A stretch of DNA of 64,000 bases from Amaranthus tricolor (taxonomy: Eukaryota > Streptophyta > Magnoliopsida > Caryophyllales > Amaranthaceae). Numbering within the stretch: the stretch's first letter is position 1; the number at the start of each line of letters is the position of its first letter. The translations under genes were made by a program, and so were the position numbers. The stretch lies in the NCBI RefSeq assembly GCF_026212465.1, contig NC_080048.1, positions 25,616,280 to 25,680,279 on the forward strand, given 5' to 3'. Of the stretch, positions 44,110 to 56,567 are shown piece after piece. The notes below the pieces were generated by a model, which saw only the letters and a program-made list of their open reading frames with translations, searched no databases and was not told the origin of the DNA.

Positions 44110-45339
44110 AAAAACGCTTAAAAACGCCTAAAATCGCAACTTAACTTCTAATTTCTAGCATATGACTATTATTATCAAGTCTAACCATTTCAACACAATA
44201 ATATATGCCAAATAGTGTTGTGTGCCAAGTTTCGTGCATAACAAACCATGTTTTACCTACTTTACGCGCGAAATTGACAAATAAAAACGCGAAATTGACA
44301 GCGTCAAACTAGTGACCAGACCACCTTGCACGACACGTGGAGACCAAACCTATGCATCCAGGACCTAGGCTAAAGTGGAAATGGAATCTTGGTACTTGGA
44401 CCTAGCTATCAAGGTCCTAAAACCATTCTAACAATCCCCGTGGACTCCTAGAAGCTGAGCCGAAGGAGGGCTAGTCGACAGTTTGCTAGATGAGAATTTT
44501 GTTTAAGTGATTGTGGTTGTTTCGTGTTCTTTTCATGATCATTTGTAGTTTTTGACTGTGTCATTAATCAAAGCTTACGCACAACATTAATCCTTGCATA
44601 ACCAAGGCCTTAATCAGCCCCGGTTCCGCATCAAAACCAAGTTTGAGTACTTTACGCGCGAAATTGACAAAAACGCTTAAAAACGCATAAAATCGCAACT
44701 TAACATCTAATTTCTAGCATATGACTATTATTATCAATTCTAACCATTTCAACACAATAAGATATGCCAAATAGTGTTGTGTGCCAAGTTTCGTGCATAA
44801 CAAACCATGTTTGACCTACTTTACGCGCGAAATTGACAAAAACGCTTAAAAACCTATAAAATCGCAACTTAACTTCTAATTTCTAGCATATGACTATTAT
44901 TATCAAGTATAACAATTTCAACACAATAATATATGCCAAATAGTGTTGTGTGCCAAGTTTCGTGCATAACAAACCATGTTTGACCTACTTTACGCGCGAA
45001 ATTGACAAAAACGCTTAAAAACGCATAAAATCGCAACTTAACTTCTAATTTCTGGCATATGACTATTATTATCAAGTCTAACCATTTCAACACAAAAATA
45101 TATGCCAAATAGTGTTGTGTGCCAAGTTTCGTGCATAACAATCCATGTTTGACATACTTTACGCGCGAAATTGACAAATAAAAACGCGAAATTGACATCG
45201 TCAAACTAGTGACCAGACCACCTTGCACGACACGTGGAGTCCAAACCTATGCATCCAGGACCTAGGCTAAAGTGGAAATGGAATCTTGGTACCTGGATCT
45301 AGCTATCAAGGTCCTAAAACCATTCTAACAATCCCCGTG

Positions 45340-48300
45340 GACTCCTAGAAGCTGAACCGAAGGAGGGCTGGTCGACAGTTTGCTAGATCAGAATTTCTTT
45401 TAAGTGTTTGTGGTTGTTTCGTGTTCTTTTCATGATCATTTGTAGTTTTTGATTGTGTCATTAATCAAAGCTTACGCACAACATTAATCCTTGCATAACC
45501 AAGGCCTTAATCAGCTCCGGTTTCGCATCTAAACCAAGTTTGAGTACTTTACGCGCGAAATTGACAAAAACGCTTAAAAACGCATAAAATCGCAACTTAA
45601 CTTCTAATTTCTAGCATATGACTATTATTATCAATTCTAACCATTTCAACACAATAACATATGCCAAATAGTGTTTTGTGCCATATTTCGTGCATAACAA
45701 ACCATGTTTGACCTACTTTACGCGCGAAATTGACAAAAACGCTTAAAAACGCATAAAATCGCAACTTAACTTCTAATTTCTAGCATATGACTATTATTAT
45801 CAATTCAAACCATTTCAACACAATAATATATGCCAAATAGTGTTGTGTGCCAAGTTTCGTGCATAACAAACCATGTTTGACCTACTTTACGCGCGAAATT
45901 GACAAATAAAAACGCGAAATTGACAGCGTCAAACTAGTGACCAAACAACCTTGCACGACACGTGGAGTCCAAACCTATGCATCCAGGACCTAGGCTAAAG
46001 TGGAAATGGAATCTTGGTACTTGGATCTAGCTATCAAGGTCCTAAAACCATTCTAACAATCCCCGTGGACTCCTAGAAGCTGAACCGAAGGAGGGCTGGT
46101 CGACAGTTTGCGAGATCAGAATTTTGTTGAAGTGTTTGTGGTTGTTCCGTGTTCTTTTCATGATCATTTGTAGTTTTTGACTGTGTCATTAATCAAAGCT
46201 TACGCACAACATTAATCCTTGCATAACCAAGGCCTTAATCAGCCCCGGTTTCGCATCTAAACCAAGTTTGAGTACTTTACGCGCGAAATTGACAAAAACG
46301 CTTAAAAACGCATAAAATCGCAACTTAACTTCTAATTTGTAGCATATGACTATTATTATCAATTCTAACCATTTCAACACAATAACATATGCCAAATAGT
46401 GTTTTGTGCCATGTTTCGTGCATAACAAACCATGTTTGACCTACTTTACGCGCGAAATTGACAAAAACGCTTAAAAACGCATAAAATCGCAACTTAACTT
46501 CTAATTTCTAGCATATGAATATTATTATCAAATCAAACCATTTCAACACAATAATATATGCCAAATAGTGTTGTGTGCCAAGTTTCGTGCATAACAAACC
46601 ATGTTTGACCTACTTTACGCGCGAAATTGACAAAAACGCTTAAAAACGCATAAAATCGCAACATAACTTCTAATTTCTAGCATATGACTATTATTATCAA
46701 GTCTAACCATTTCAACACAAAAATATATGCCAAATAGTGTTGTGTGCCAAGTTTCGTGCATAACAAACCATGTTTGACCTACTTTACGCGCGAAATTGAC
46801 AAATAAAAACGCGAAATTGACAGCGTCAAACTAGTGACCAAACAACCTTGCACGACACGTGGAGTCCAAACCTATGCATCCAGGACCTAGGCTAAAGTGG
46901 AAATGGAATCTTGGTACTTGGATCTAGCTATCAAGGTCCTAAAACCATTCTAACAATCCCCGTGGACTCCTAGAAGCTGAACCGAAGGAGGGCTGGTCGA
47001 CAGTTTGCGAGATCACAATTTTGTTTAAGTGTTTGTGGTTGTTCCGTGTTCTTTTCATGATCATTTGTAGTTTTTGACTGTGTCATTAATCAAAGCTTAC
47101 GCACAACATTAATCCTTGCATAACCAAGGCCTTAATCAGCCCCGGTTTCGCATCTAAACCAAGTTTGAGTACTTTACGCGCGAAATTGACAAAAACGCTT
47201 AAAAACGCATAAAATCGCAACTTAACTTCTAATTTCTAGCATATGACTATAATTATCAATTCTAACCATTTCAACACAATAACATATGCCAAATAGTGTT
47301 TTGTGCCAAGTTTCTTGCATAACAAACCATGTTTGACCTACTTTACGCGCGAAATTGACAAAAACGCTTAAAAATGCATAAAATCGCAACTTAACTTCTA
47401 ATTTCTAGCATATGACTATTATTATCAATTCAAACCATTTCAACACAATAATATATGCCAAATAGTGTTGTGTGCCAAGTTTCGTGCATAATAAACCATG
47501 TTTGACCTACTTTACGCGCGAAATTGACAAAAACGCTTAAAAACGCATAAAATCGCAACTTAACTTCTAATTTCTAGCATATGACTATTATTATCAAGTC
47601 TAACCATTTCAACACAAAAATATATGCCAAATAGTGTTGTGTGCCAAGTTTCGTGCATAACAAACCATGTTTGACCTACTTTACGCGCGAAATTGACAAA
47701 TAAAAACGCGAAATTGACAGCGTCAAACTAGTGACCAAACAACCTTGCACGACACGTGGAGTCCAAACCTATGCATCCAGGACCTAGGCTAAAGTGGAAA
47801 TGGAATCTTGGTACTTGGATCTAGCTATCAAGGTCCTAAAACCATTCTAACAATCCCCGTGGACTCCTAGAAGCTGAACCGAAGGAGGGCTGGTCGACAG
47901 TTTGCGAGATCACAATTTTGTTTAAGTGTTTGTGGTTGTTCCGTGTTCTTTTCATGATCATTTGTAGTTTTTGACTGTGTCATTAATCAAAGCTTACGCA
48001 CAACATTAATCCTTGCATAACCATGGCCTTAATCACCCCGGTTTCGCATCTAAACCAAGTTTGAGTACTTTACGCGCGAAATTGACAAAAACGCTTAAAA
48101 ACGCATAAAATCGCAACTTAACTTCTAATTTCTAGCATATGACTATAATTATCAATTCTAACCATTTCAACACAATAATATATGCCAAATAGTGTTGTGT
48201 GCCAAGTTTCGTGCATAACAAACCATGTTTGACCTACTTTACGCGCGAAATTGACAAAAATGCTTAAAAACGCATAAAATCGCAACTTAACTTCTAATTT

Positions 48301-51300
48301 CTAGCATATGACTATTATTATCAAGTCTAACCATTTCAACACAAAAATATATGCCAAATAGTGTTGTGTACCAAGTTTCGTGCATAACAAACCATGTTTG
48401 ACCTACTTTACGCGCGAAATTGACAAATAAAAACGCGAAATTGACAGCGTCAAACTAGTGACCAGACCACGTTGCACGACACGTGGAGTCCAAACCTATG
48501 CATCCAGGACCTAGGCTAAAGTGGAAATGGAATCTTGGTACTTGGATCTAGCTATCAAGGTCCTAAAACCATTCTAACAATCCCTGTGGACTCCTAGAAG
48601 CTGAACCGAAGGAGGGCTGGTCGACAGTTTGCTAGATCAGAATTTCTTTTAAGTGTTTGTGGTTGTTTCGTGTTCTTTTCATGATCATTTGTAGTTTTTG
48701 ATTGTGTCATTAATCAAAGCTTACGCACAACATTAATCCTTGCATAACCAAGGCCTTAATCAGCTCCGGTTTCGCATCTAAACCAAGTTTGAGTACTTTA
48801 CGCGCGAAATTGACAAAAACGCTTAAAAACGCATAAAATCGCAACTTAACTTCTAATTTCTAGCATATGACTATTATTATCAATTCTAACCATTTCAACA
48901 CAATAACATATGCCAAATAGTGTTTTGTGCCATATTTCGTGCATAACAAACCATGTTTGACCTACTTTACGCGCGAAATTGACAAAAACGCTTAAAAACG
49001 CATAAAATCGCAACTTAACTTCTAATTTCTAGCATATGACTATTATTATCAATTCAAACCATTTCAACACAATAATATATGCCAAATAGTGTTGTGTGCC
49101 AAGTTTCGTGCATAACAAACCATGTTTGACCTACTTTACGCGCGAAATTGACAAATAAAAACGCGAAATTGACAGCGTCAAACTAGTGACCAAACAACCT
49201 TGCACGACACGTGGAGTCCAAACCTATGCATCCAGGACCTAGGCTAAAGTGGAAATGGAATCTTGGTACTTGGATCTAGCTATCAAGGTCCTAAAACCAT
49301 TCTAACAATCCCCGTGGACTCCTAGAAGCTGAACCGAAGGAGGGCTGGTCGACAGTTTGCGAGATCAGAATTTTGTTGAAGTGTTTGTGGTTGTTCCGTG
49401 TTCTTTTCATGATCATTTGTAGTTTTTGACTGTGTCATTAATCAAAGCTTACGCACAACATTAATCCTTGCATAACCAAGGCCTTAATCAGCCCCGGTTT
49501 CGCATCTAAACCAAGTTTGAGTACTTTACGCGCGAAATTGACAAAAACGCTTAAAAACGCATAAAATCGCAACTTAACTTCTAATTTGTAGCATATGACT
49601 ATTATTATCAATTCTAACCATTTCAACACAATAACATATGCCAAATAGTGTTTTGTGCCATGTTTCGTGCATAACAAACCATGTTTGACCTACTTTACGC
49701 GCGAAATTGACAAAAACGCTTAAAAACGCATAAAATCGCAACTTAACTTCTAATTTCTAGCATATGACTATTATTATCAATTCAAACCATTTCAACACAA
49801 TAATATATGCCAAATAGTGTTGTGTGCCATGTTTCGTGCATAACAAACCATGTTTGACCTACTTTACGCGCGAAATTGACAAAAACGCTTAAAAACGCAT
49901 AAAATCGCAACATAACTTCTAATTTCTAGCATATGACTATTATTATCAAGTCTAACCATTTCAACACAAAAATATATGCCAAATAGTGTTGTGTGCCAAG
50001 TTTCGTGCATAACAAACCATGTTTGACCTACTTTACGCGCGAAATTGACAAATAAAAACGCGAAATTGACAGCGTCAAACTAGTGACCAAACAACCTTGC
50101 ACGACACGTGGAGTCCAAACCTATGCATCCAGGACCTAGGCTAAAGTGGAAATGGAATCTTGGTACTTGGATCTAGCTATCAAGGTCCTAAAACCATTCT
50201 AACAATCCCTGTGGACACCTAGAAGCTGAACCGAAGGAGGGCTGGTCGACAGTTTGCGAGATCACAATTTTGTTTAAGTGTTTGTGGTTGTTCCGTGTTC
50301 TTTTCATGATCATTTGTAGTTTTTGACTGTGTCATTAATCAAAGCTTACGCACAACATTAATCCTTGCATAACCAAGGCCTTAATCAGCCCCGGTTTCGC
50401 ATCTAAACCAAGTTTGAGTACTTTACGCGCGAAATTGACAAAAACGCTTAAAAACGCATAAAATCGCAACTTAACTTCTAATTTCTAGCATATGACTATA
50501 ATTATCAATTCTAACCATTTCAACACAATAACATATGCCAAATAGTGTTTTGTGCCAAGTTTCGTGCATAACAAACCATGTTTGACCCACTTTACGCGCG
50601 AAATTGACAAAAACGCTTAAAAACGCATAAAATCGCAACTTAACTTCTAATTTCTAGCATATGACTATTATTATCAATTCAAACCATTTCAACACAATAA
50701 TATATGCCAAATAGTGTTGTGTGCCAAGTTTCGTGCATAACAAACCATGTTTGACCTACTTTACGCGCGAAATTGACAAAAACGCTTAAAAACGCATAAA
50801 ATCGCAACTTAACTTCTAATTTCTAGCATATGACTATTATTATCAAGTCTAACCATTTCAACACAAAAATATATGCCAAATAGTGTTGTGTGCCAAGTTT
50901 CGTGCATAACAAACCATGTTTGACCTACTTTACGCGCGAAATTGACAAATAAAAACGCGAAATTGACAGCGTCAAACTAGTGACCAAACAACCTTGCACG
51001 ACACGTGGAGTCCAAACCTATGCATCCAGGACCTAGGCTAAAGTGGAAATGGAATCTTGGTACTTGGATCTAGCTATCAAGTCCTAAAACCATTCTAACA
51101 ATCCCCGTGGACTCCTAGAAGCTGAACCGAAGGAGGGCTGGTCGACAGTTTGCGAGATCACAATTTTGTTTAAGTGTTTGTGGTTGTTCCGTGTTCTTTT
51201 CATGATCATTTGTAGTTTTTGACTGTGTCATTAATCAAAGCTTACGCACAACATTAATCCTTGCATAACCATGGCCTTAATCACCCCGGTTTCGCATCTA

Positions 51301-51836
51301 AACCAAGTTTGAGTACTTTACGCGCGAAATTGACAAAAACGCTTAAAAACGCATAAAATCGCAACTTAACTTCTAATTTCTAGCATATGACTATAATTAT
51401 CAATTCTAACCATTTCAACACAATAATATATGCCAAATAGTGTTGTGTGCCAAGTTTCGTGCATAACAAACCATGTTTGACCTACTTTACGCGCGAAATT
51501 GACAAAAATGCTTAAAAACGCATAAAATCGCAACTTAACTTCTAATTTCTAGCATATGACTATTATTATCAAGTCTAACCATTTCAACACAAAAATATAT
51601 GCCAAATAGTGTTGTGTACCAAGTTTCGTGCATAACAAACCATGTTTGACCTACTTTACGCGCGAAATTGACAAATAAAAACGCGAAATTGACAGCGTCA
51701 AACTAGTGACCAGACCACGTTGCACGACACGTGGAGTCCAAACCTATGCATCCAGGACCTAGGCTAAAGTGGAAATGGAATCTTGGTACTTGGATCTAGC
51801 TATCAAGGTCCTAAAACCATTCTAACAATCCCTGTG
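45340..51836. repeat. 3249-bp tandem duplication in array 3
   Basis: Copies at about 45340-48588 and 48589-51836, offset exactly 3249 bp, each with the unit series 728, 897, 896/895, 728. Diagnostic pairs: GAATTTCTTTTAAG at 45391 and 48640, CAGCTCCGG at 45512 and 48761, ATCACCCCGG at 48033 and 51282. A few private differences exist (for example ATGAATATTATT near 46516 versus ATGACTATTATT near 49765), so it is a real duplication or a very similar allele joined in assembly. Confidence 0.85.
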
Positions 51837-52318
51837 GACTCCTAGAAGCTGAACCGAAGGAGGGCTGGTCGACAGTTTGCTAGATCAGAATTTTGTTTAA
51901 GTGTTTGTGGTTGTTCCGTGTTCTTTTCATGATCATTTGTAGTTTTTGACTGTGTCATTAATCAAAGCTTATGCACAACATTAATCCTTGCATAACCAAG
52001 GCCTTAATCAGCCCCGGTTTAGCATCTAAACCAAGTTTGAGTACTTTACGCGCGAAATTGACAAAAACGCTTAAAAACGCATAAAATCGCAACTTAACTT
52101 CTAATTTCTAGCATATGACTATAATTATCAATTCTAACCACTTCAACACAAAAATATATGCCAAATAGTGTTGTGTGCCAAGTTTCGTGCATAACAAACC
52201 ATGTTTGACCTACTTTACGCGCGAAATTGACAAATAAAAACGCGAAATTGACAGCGTCAAACTAGTGACCAGACCACCTTGCACGACACGTGGAGTCCAA
52301 ACCTATGCATCCAGGACC

Positions 52319-52323
52319 TAGGC
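52319..52323. repeat. Target-site duplication of E3, left copy
   Basis: TAGGC, repeated at 62938-62942. Excision restores a 559-bp one-monomer unit (52013-52323 plus 62943-63190). Confidence 0.97.
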
Positions 52324-53579
52324 TGTAGGAATGTTAATAGATGATCGAATGCAACAAGAGGGGGGGTGAATTGTTGTGTTGTTAGTTTAAGAATTTTTGC
52401 TCAACTTTTTGCGGAATTGTATCAAGTAAAGAACAAAACATAAACTTGAAAACGAAAAGAGAAATAATAAAGGAGACAAGAATTTTACGTGGAAACCTTC
52501 TTGGCCTAATAAGAAGGAAAAAGCACGACCCCCCGGGATTTCAAAATTCTCACTATGTTAAGGCAATCAATTACAATTACACATAACAATAATTTGCTTC
52601 ACTTGAAGCTTCTCAATTCTCTAAGTGCTTTACTCAAAGCTTCTCTACTTAGGCCTAATTCTCTCTTCTATTCTCTCCTTCTCTTTCTCTTCTTCACGAT
52701 TCTCTCTTCTACTACCCTTAGACTTCCCACAAGTCTAATTACAACAATAACACTCAATTACCATTTACAAGGCCAATTCATAAAGATCAAAATGAAATAG
52801 TTGCTTTAAGAGAAATATTATGAATTAATTGGCATTAAAAACTTAGAATATTTTTCTCAAATAAATCTCCCTTTTGATGGACACTCTTAATTTATTCATA
52901 CCCATCTGAACCGTAAGTTCCCTCTTTTAAAAGAGGAACAGCAAGCAGTGCACTCAGCCCATGTTCTCCAGGAGCCGCACATATCCCACGTTTTCTATAA
53001 CTAACTTACTCCCAAAGAAAACGGGAAGTTAGTTAATAGGTAAGAGTGGAATGTAACTGCTGTATGCACGGTTAAAACATCATGGGTCAAGGAGATCCTA
53101 AATTTTAGGAGACCAATTCAAAGTAGAGAACAAATCTCTTGAATTCCGAGTTTATAGGAGATAAACAAGGAATTGATTTTCTCCATGTTTTTAGGCGAAT
53201 TAAAATTAATTTTGGCAATTAATAAATAAATTTAATTAAGCAACTAATTAAATTTTAACCTTTTACATTAACCAAAAACAGAAAACTTAATTTTCGTAAT
53301 CTTCCAGTCAATGTCTTCTTCAGACCTGCATCGTAAGGAACAGCACACTGTCTCCATCTACAACCTTCGTCAGAACTTCAACTCCTAGGAACAGTAAACT
53401 GTTTTCCAGAGCCATTGCCCAACTTCTTGGATATTTGAGACATGTACAGCTTCCACAAATCAAGTCATAGGCTTCATCAACGATTCACATTAAATCGGAT
53501 ATGTACCTACAAAACAATCTCTAATAATATGTTTGTTTATTAAAGGTAAAGTCATCATCAAAACCTTAAGAAGCCAACA
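52324..53579 (-). repeat. E3 3' LTR (left)
   Basis: 1256 bp, TGTTGGCTTC to CATTCCTACA on the coding strand. Stem-loop at 52488-52527 (one outer pair lost by GCACG). The GTTCC/GGAAC palindrome at 52917-52938 is near-perfect around TTTTAAAA. Shares GGAGCCGCAC, AAATTTTAGG and TTAATTTTGGC with the E1 left LTR. Confidence 0.95.
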
Positions 53580-53583
53580 AATT

Positions 53584-53593
53584 CCCCCTTTTT
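53584..53593 (-). promoter_or_regulatory. Polypurine tract of E3
   Basis: Minus-strand AAAAAGGGGG next to the 3' LTR, as in E1. Confidence 0.9.
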
Positions 53594-54109
53594 GATGATG
53601 GCAAACTTTATAAACAAACTTAAGTGAAATAGAGTAAAACAAAATTCATAGAGCATACCAGAGATTAAAGTAACTCTAATTAACTTAGCAAATCAACTTG
53701 TTAGAATATAATTTACCAAGCATTCATAATCAAACAGTTTACTCTAAAATATCAAATATTTTTCAAAAAGTTTTCAAAATTAATTACTTTAAAACCTAAA
53801 TGAAATAAACTAAGTTAAACGGAAATAGATAAAGACTAACATAACGAAAATAAATAAAAACTAACATAATAATAAAAATAAATAAAAACTAACATAATAA
53901 AACTATAATAAACCTAATAATAATAAACATAACTTATTAAGTATTTTCACAGAAACAAATATTCATGAGAACTTCAACAAACTTAGCAACACAGATGATC
54001 ACTAAACTACCATAAACACAGCAGCACACATTATATCCATAAGAATCAATATAAATCAACAAGATATGTAACTGTGTAATCACTGCTCCTCTTAAGTTTG
54101 TGCATAATC

Positions 54110-54120
54110 TTCCCCCTTTT
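54110..54120 (-). promoter_or_regulatory. Second polypurine tract of E3
   Basis: Minus-strand AAAAGGGGGAA in the same conserved block as in E1 and E2, about 520 bp from the first tract. Confidence 0.5.
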
Positions 54121-54401
54121 GACATCAATCAAAAAGAATTGGGAGTTATCAAATCTCAGCACAAACCATATAGATTTGTTAGTGATGAAAGCAACAAACA
54201 ACAATAATAAAAGCAAGTGCTATGAACAATAATTAAACCTGCACAGAGTTAATTGTCACAGTCCATGAAAATAAAAAAACAAAGAAAAGTAGCAATTGTT
54301 CAAGATTACAACTACAATGTACCCCGGATGGTACAAGGTAAAGAGAAATTGTTTGTTAAGTAATACAACCAATAGATTCTTTTAAAAACAGAGGGAGAGG
54401 G

Positions 54402-56084
54402 TTAAGGGGCAGTCTCTTCATCAATATACTCAGTCTGCACCTCCACTGTGTCCAGCTTGGCACCAAGGCGTTGTTCCATTTGGTTCAGCTGATCCACAAT
54501 TGAAGCTAGCGAGACACGAGTCTCATCCTGAAATGCAATTAATTGAGACTGTAGATCAAGGAGTTTTGAAAGGATGGAGTCTGTAGATGCTGTAGGAGTA
54601 GGGTCAGCACAACCAACACCAGGAGAGGATGGAAATGGTGGTGGTGTGAAGTGAATGGGTGATGGAGGTGGTGATAAGGTTTGAGTTGGTGGTGGAGTGG
54701 TTGGCTTGGGAGAAGGAGGGTCATATGAAGTAGGCTCAGGAATGGTTTTTGAAGTAACATCATCAACCTTTACTGCCTTACCCTTTGAAGCAAGCCTCCT
54801 ACTCTTCCTCTGAGTGGCTTTACCCTTCCTCAGCTTAGCAATCACGACCTCCTCATCACTGGAATCTCCTTCCTTTTCTCCTTGTTCCCCCTCAACTTTA
54901 GTCTCCTCTTCCTGTTCCCCCTTGTTTTCTGCTTCACTGGGAACAGGCCCTTGTTTTACTTCTTCTTTTTCTTCTTCTTCCTTTTCTTTTTCTTTTTCTT
55001 TTTCAATTCCTTTTTCTTTCTTTATTTTTATTTCTTTTTCAACCTCCTCTTCTTCTTCTTCTTCTACTTCTTCATCATCAGAACCAACAAAAACAACTTC
55101 TTCTAAGTCATTTATTAATACCCCCTCATCAGTCACTCTCAAATGCAAGTTTTTCAAACAACGAGCACCAATTTTCATATTTGGTCCCATTGGGTACTCC
55201 AACCCATCCAATGGCACACCAAATTTACGGAAAATCCAAGTTAACAGCCCCCCATACCCTACAACATTTTTCTTTTCTATACAGTCAGACAAATGCGAAA
55301 TCATTAAAGATGGAAAATTGATTTTGATTTGATTAACCATGCAATAAATCAGAGTTGCATCACGCAGACTCACCTCACTCCTTTTGGAATTTCGGGGCAA
55401 GATGAATCTTCGTGCTACATTATAAAGTAATTTATGCAATGGGGACAACACATTGTGACTGATTTTACCCCTTTTCTGTTCAACCCCTAAAAACTTAAAG
55501 ATTGTTTTTTCATTTATCCCAGAGAAAACTATCTTAGCACCAATACTGTATGTATCAAACCCTACATTCGAAATTTTAAACCATTCTGCCAATAAAGCAC
55601 TATTAAACTCTATTTTAATGTTCCTAACCACACTGGAACACTTACCACAATCATTTGAAAAATTTGAAATAAACTCTCTCATGATATTTGGGAAGAGAGA
55701 ATTGCAACAATATTCCGTCATCAAACCTTCCCATTCTTGAAATTTTAAAATGTCATGGAGTTGTGGAAAGTAAGTAGAGTCATACCAGAATTTGTCAACC
55801 CCAAATCCAACAGTCATCTCTTTAGCAATCTCCTCGGCACTATTTGGGTCGACTTGCTTCAAACGTTTGGCAGTTTGGGATGATGATTCACCTCTTGGTG
55901 TGAATGATTTGCGTTTTGGTCGAGCACTGTCAGTGGTTTCTTGTGAGGGTGTTGGTGGTGGTGCATCTTTTAACAATGGGGATGGATGAACAACTTGTAA
56001 GGGTGTCGGCTGGATGTTTTGGTGGGATGAGGACGCTTTCTTTCCAGATTTTGATGTTTTCTTGCTTGATTTGGGAGTTTTCAT
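54402..56084 (-). CDS. ORF3 of E3: post-pol protein of unknown function
   Basis: 560 residues, intact, same start (MKTPKSSK) and end (YIDEETAP) as E1. I count about six differences from E1, including Cys248/Val250 in the globular region (agreeing with E2) and Ala385, Ser445 and Thr501 in the tails. Domain order as in E1: basic N-terminus, globular region 84-330, acidic Glu/Lys run, basic NLS-like patch, Pro-rich stretch, coiled coil. Open although gag and pol of this copy are each broken twice. Confidence 0.85.
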   Translation of the reverse strand: MKTPKSSKKTSKSGKKASSSHQNIQPTPLQVVHPSPLLKDAPPPTPSQETTDSARPKRKSFTPRGESSSQTAKRLKQVDPNSAEEIAKEMTVGFGVDKFWYDSTYFPQLHDILKFQEWEGLMTEYCCNSLFPNIMREFISNFSNDCGKCSSVVRNIKIEFNSALLAEWFKISNVGFDTYSIGAKIVFSGINEKTIFKFLGVEQKRGKISHNVLSPLHKLLYNVARRFILPRNSKRSEVSLRDATLIYCMVNQIKINFPSLMISHLSDCIEKKNVVGYGGLLTWIFRKFGVPLDGLEYPMGPNMKIGARCLKNLHLRVTDEGVLINDLEEVVFVGSDDEEVEEEEEEEVEKEIKIKKEKGIEKEKEKEKEEEEKEEVKQGPVPSEAENKGEQEEETKVEGEQGEKEGDSSDEEVVIAKLRKGKATQRKSRRLASKGKAVKVDDVTSKTIPEPTSYDPPSPKPTTPPPTQTLSPPPSPIHFTPPPFPSSPGVGCADPTPTASTDSILSKLLDLQSQLIAFQDETRVSLASIVDQLNQMEQRLGAKLDTVEVQTEYIDEETAP

Positions 56085-56567
56085 GGTTGAGTGTTGAAGA
56101 TTTGAGGGAGAAGAAGGACAGTTTCTTGTGACGGTTTGTGAGGAGGGCGAAGAATGACGGTTTGAATGATTGTGATGTAGTGAGGGCCTTTTAAAGAGAG
56201 TTGATAGTTATCAAACGTCCCATCTCATCAAAGCCTTTTCATCAATGCATTAGATATGGAAGGATTGTGTATTTTGGTTATTAAAAACCGTTTCCCATTA
56301 GTTTTAATTTTAAGTTGGCTGTACTAATTTCCAAACAATGTGATGATATAATATGAAAAGCTTATGAAATATTATGGAGAAAATAATGAACATATTGCAT
56401 TGGTCTGTTTGAATTAACAACATGCAAACGTAAAATCATTCATAGTACAAACTTCATTACGTGTTTACCTGATCCATGCAATAATTGATTTTCAATCAAG
56501 ATTTTGAGATTGATTCCTGACCTCTTCATTCTCATAATGCTTCAATGGGAAATATATGCAACTAACT
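56085..56567 (-). promoter_or_regulatory. E3 pol-ORF3 spacer
   Basis: 483 bp. TATA-like TTTAAAAGG around 56187-56195 (coding strand), then a leader with AACCGTCA words as in E1. About 50 bp present in E1 (10460-10520) are missing, with ATGAAAT-type microhomology at the join. Confidence 0.35.

Larger units (their letters stand above)
38402..52323. repeat. Satellite array 3
   Basis: Longest satellite block. CCCGG markers (or their CTCCGG variant) at 38423, 39827, 41231, 42635, 43701, 44619, 45516, 46244, 47141, 48037, 48765, 49493, 50390, 51285 and 52013. Units: 1404, 1404, 1404, 1066, 918, 897, 728, 897, 896, 728, 728, 897, 895 and 728 bp. Two local variant domains: 38.4-43.7 kb (GGTGGTTTCG, GTATAAAATCG, CTAGGATATG) and 45.3-52.3 kb (CTGAACCGAAGG, TCAATTCAAACC, CACAAAAATATATG). 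The open frames found here (for example 46189-46428 and its copy 49438-49677) are by-products of the repeat. Confidence 0.96.
53580..54401 (-). other. E3 3' non-coding region
   Basis: 822 bp with no gene. Polypurine tract at 53584-53593, second tract at 54110-54120, hairpin at 54318-54335. Differs from E1 mainly by indels in A-rich stretches (53760-53960). Confidence 0.8.

Noticed and set aside
44869..51600. Repeated minus-strand open frames in the satellite, such as 46189-46428 and 49438-49677, also 2621-2827 and 4548-4814
   Set aside because: They are readings of the monomer itself; the period of 169 bp shifts frame each copy, products are low-complexity and hydrophobic, and identical pairs are explained by the 3249-bp duplication.
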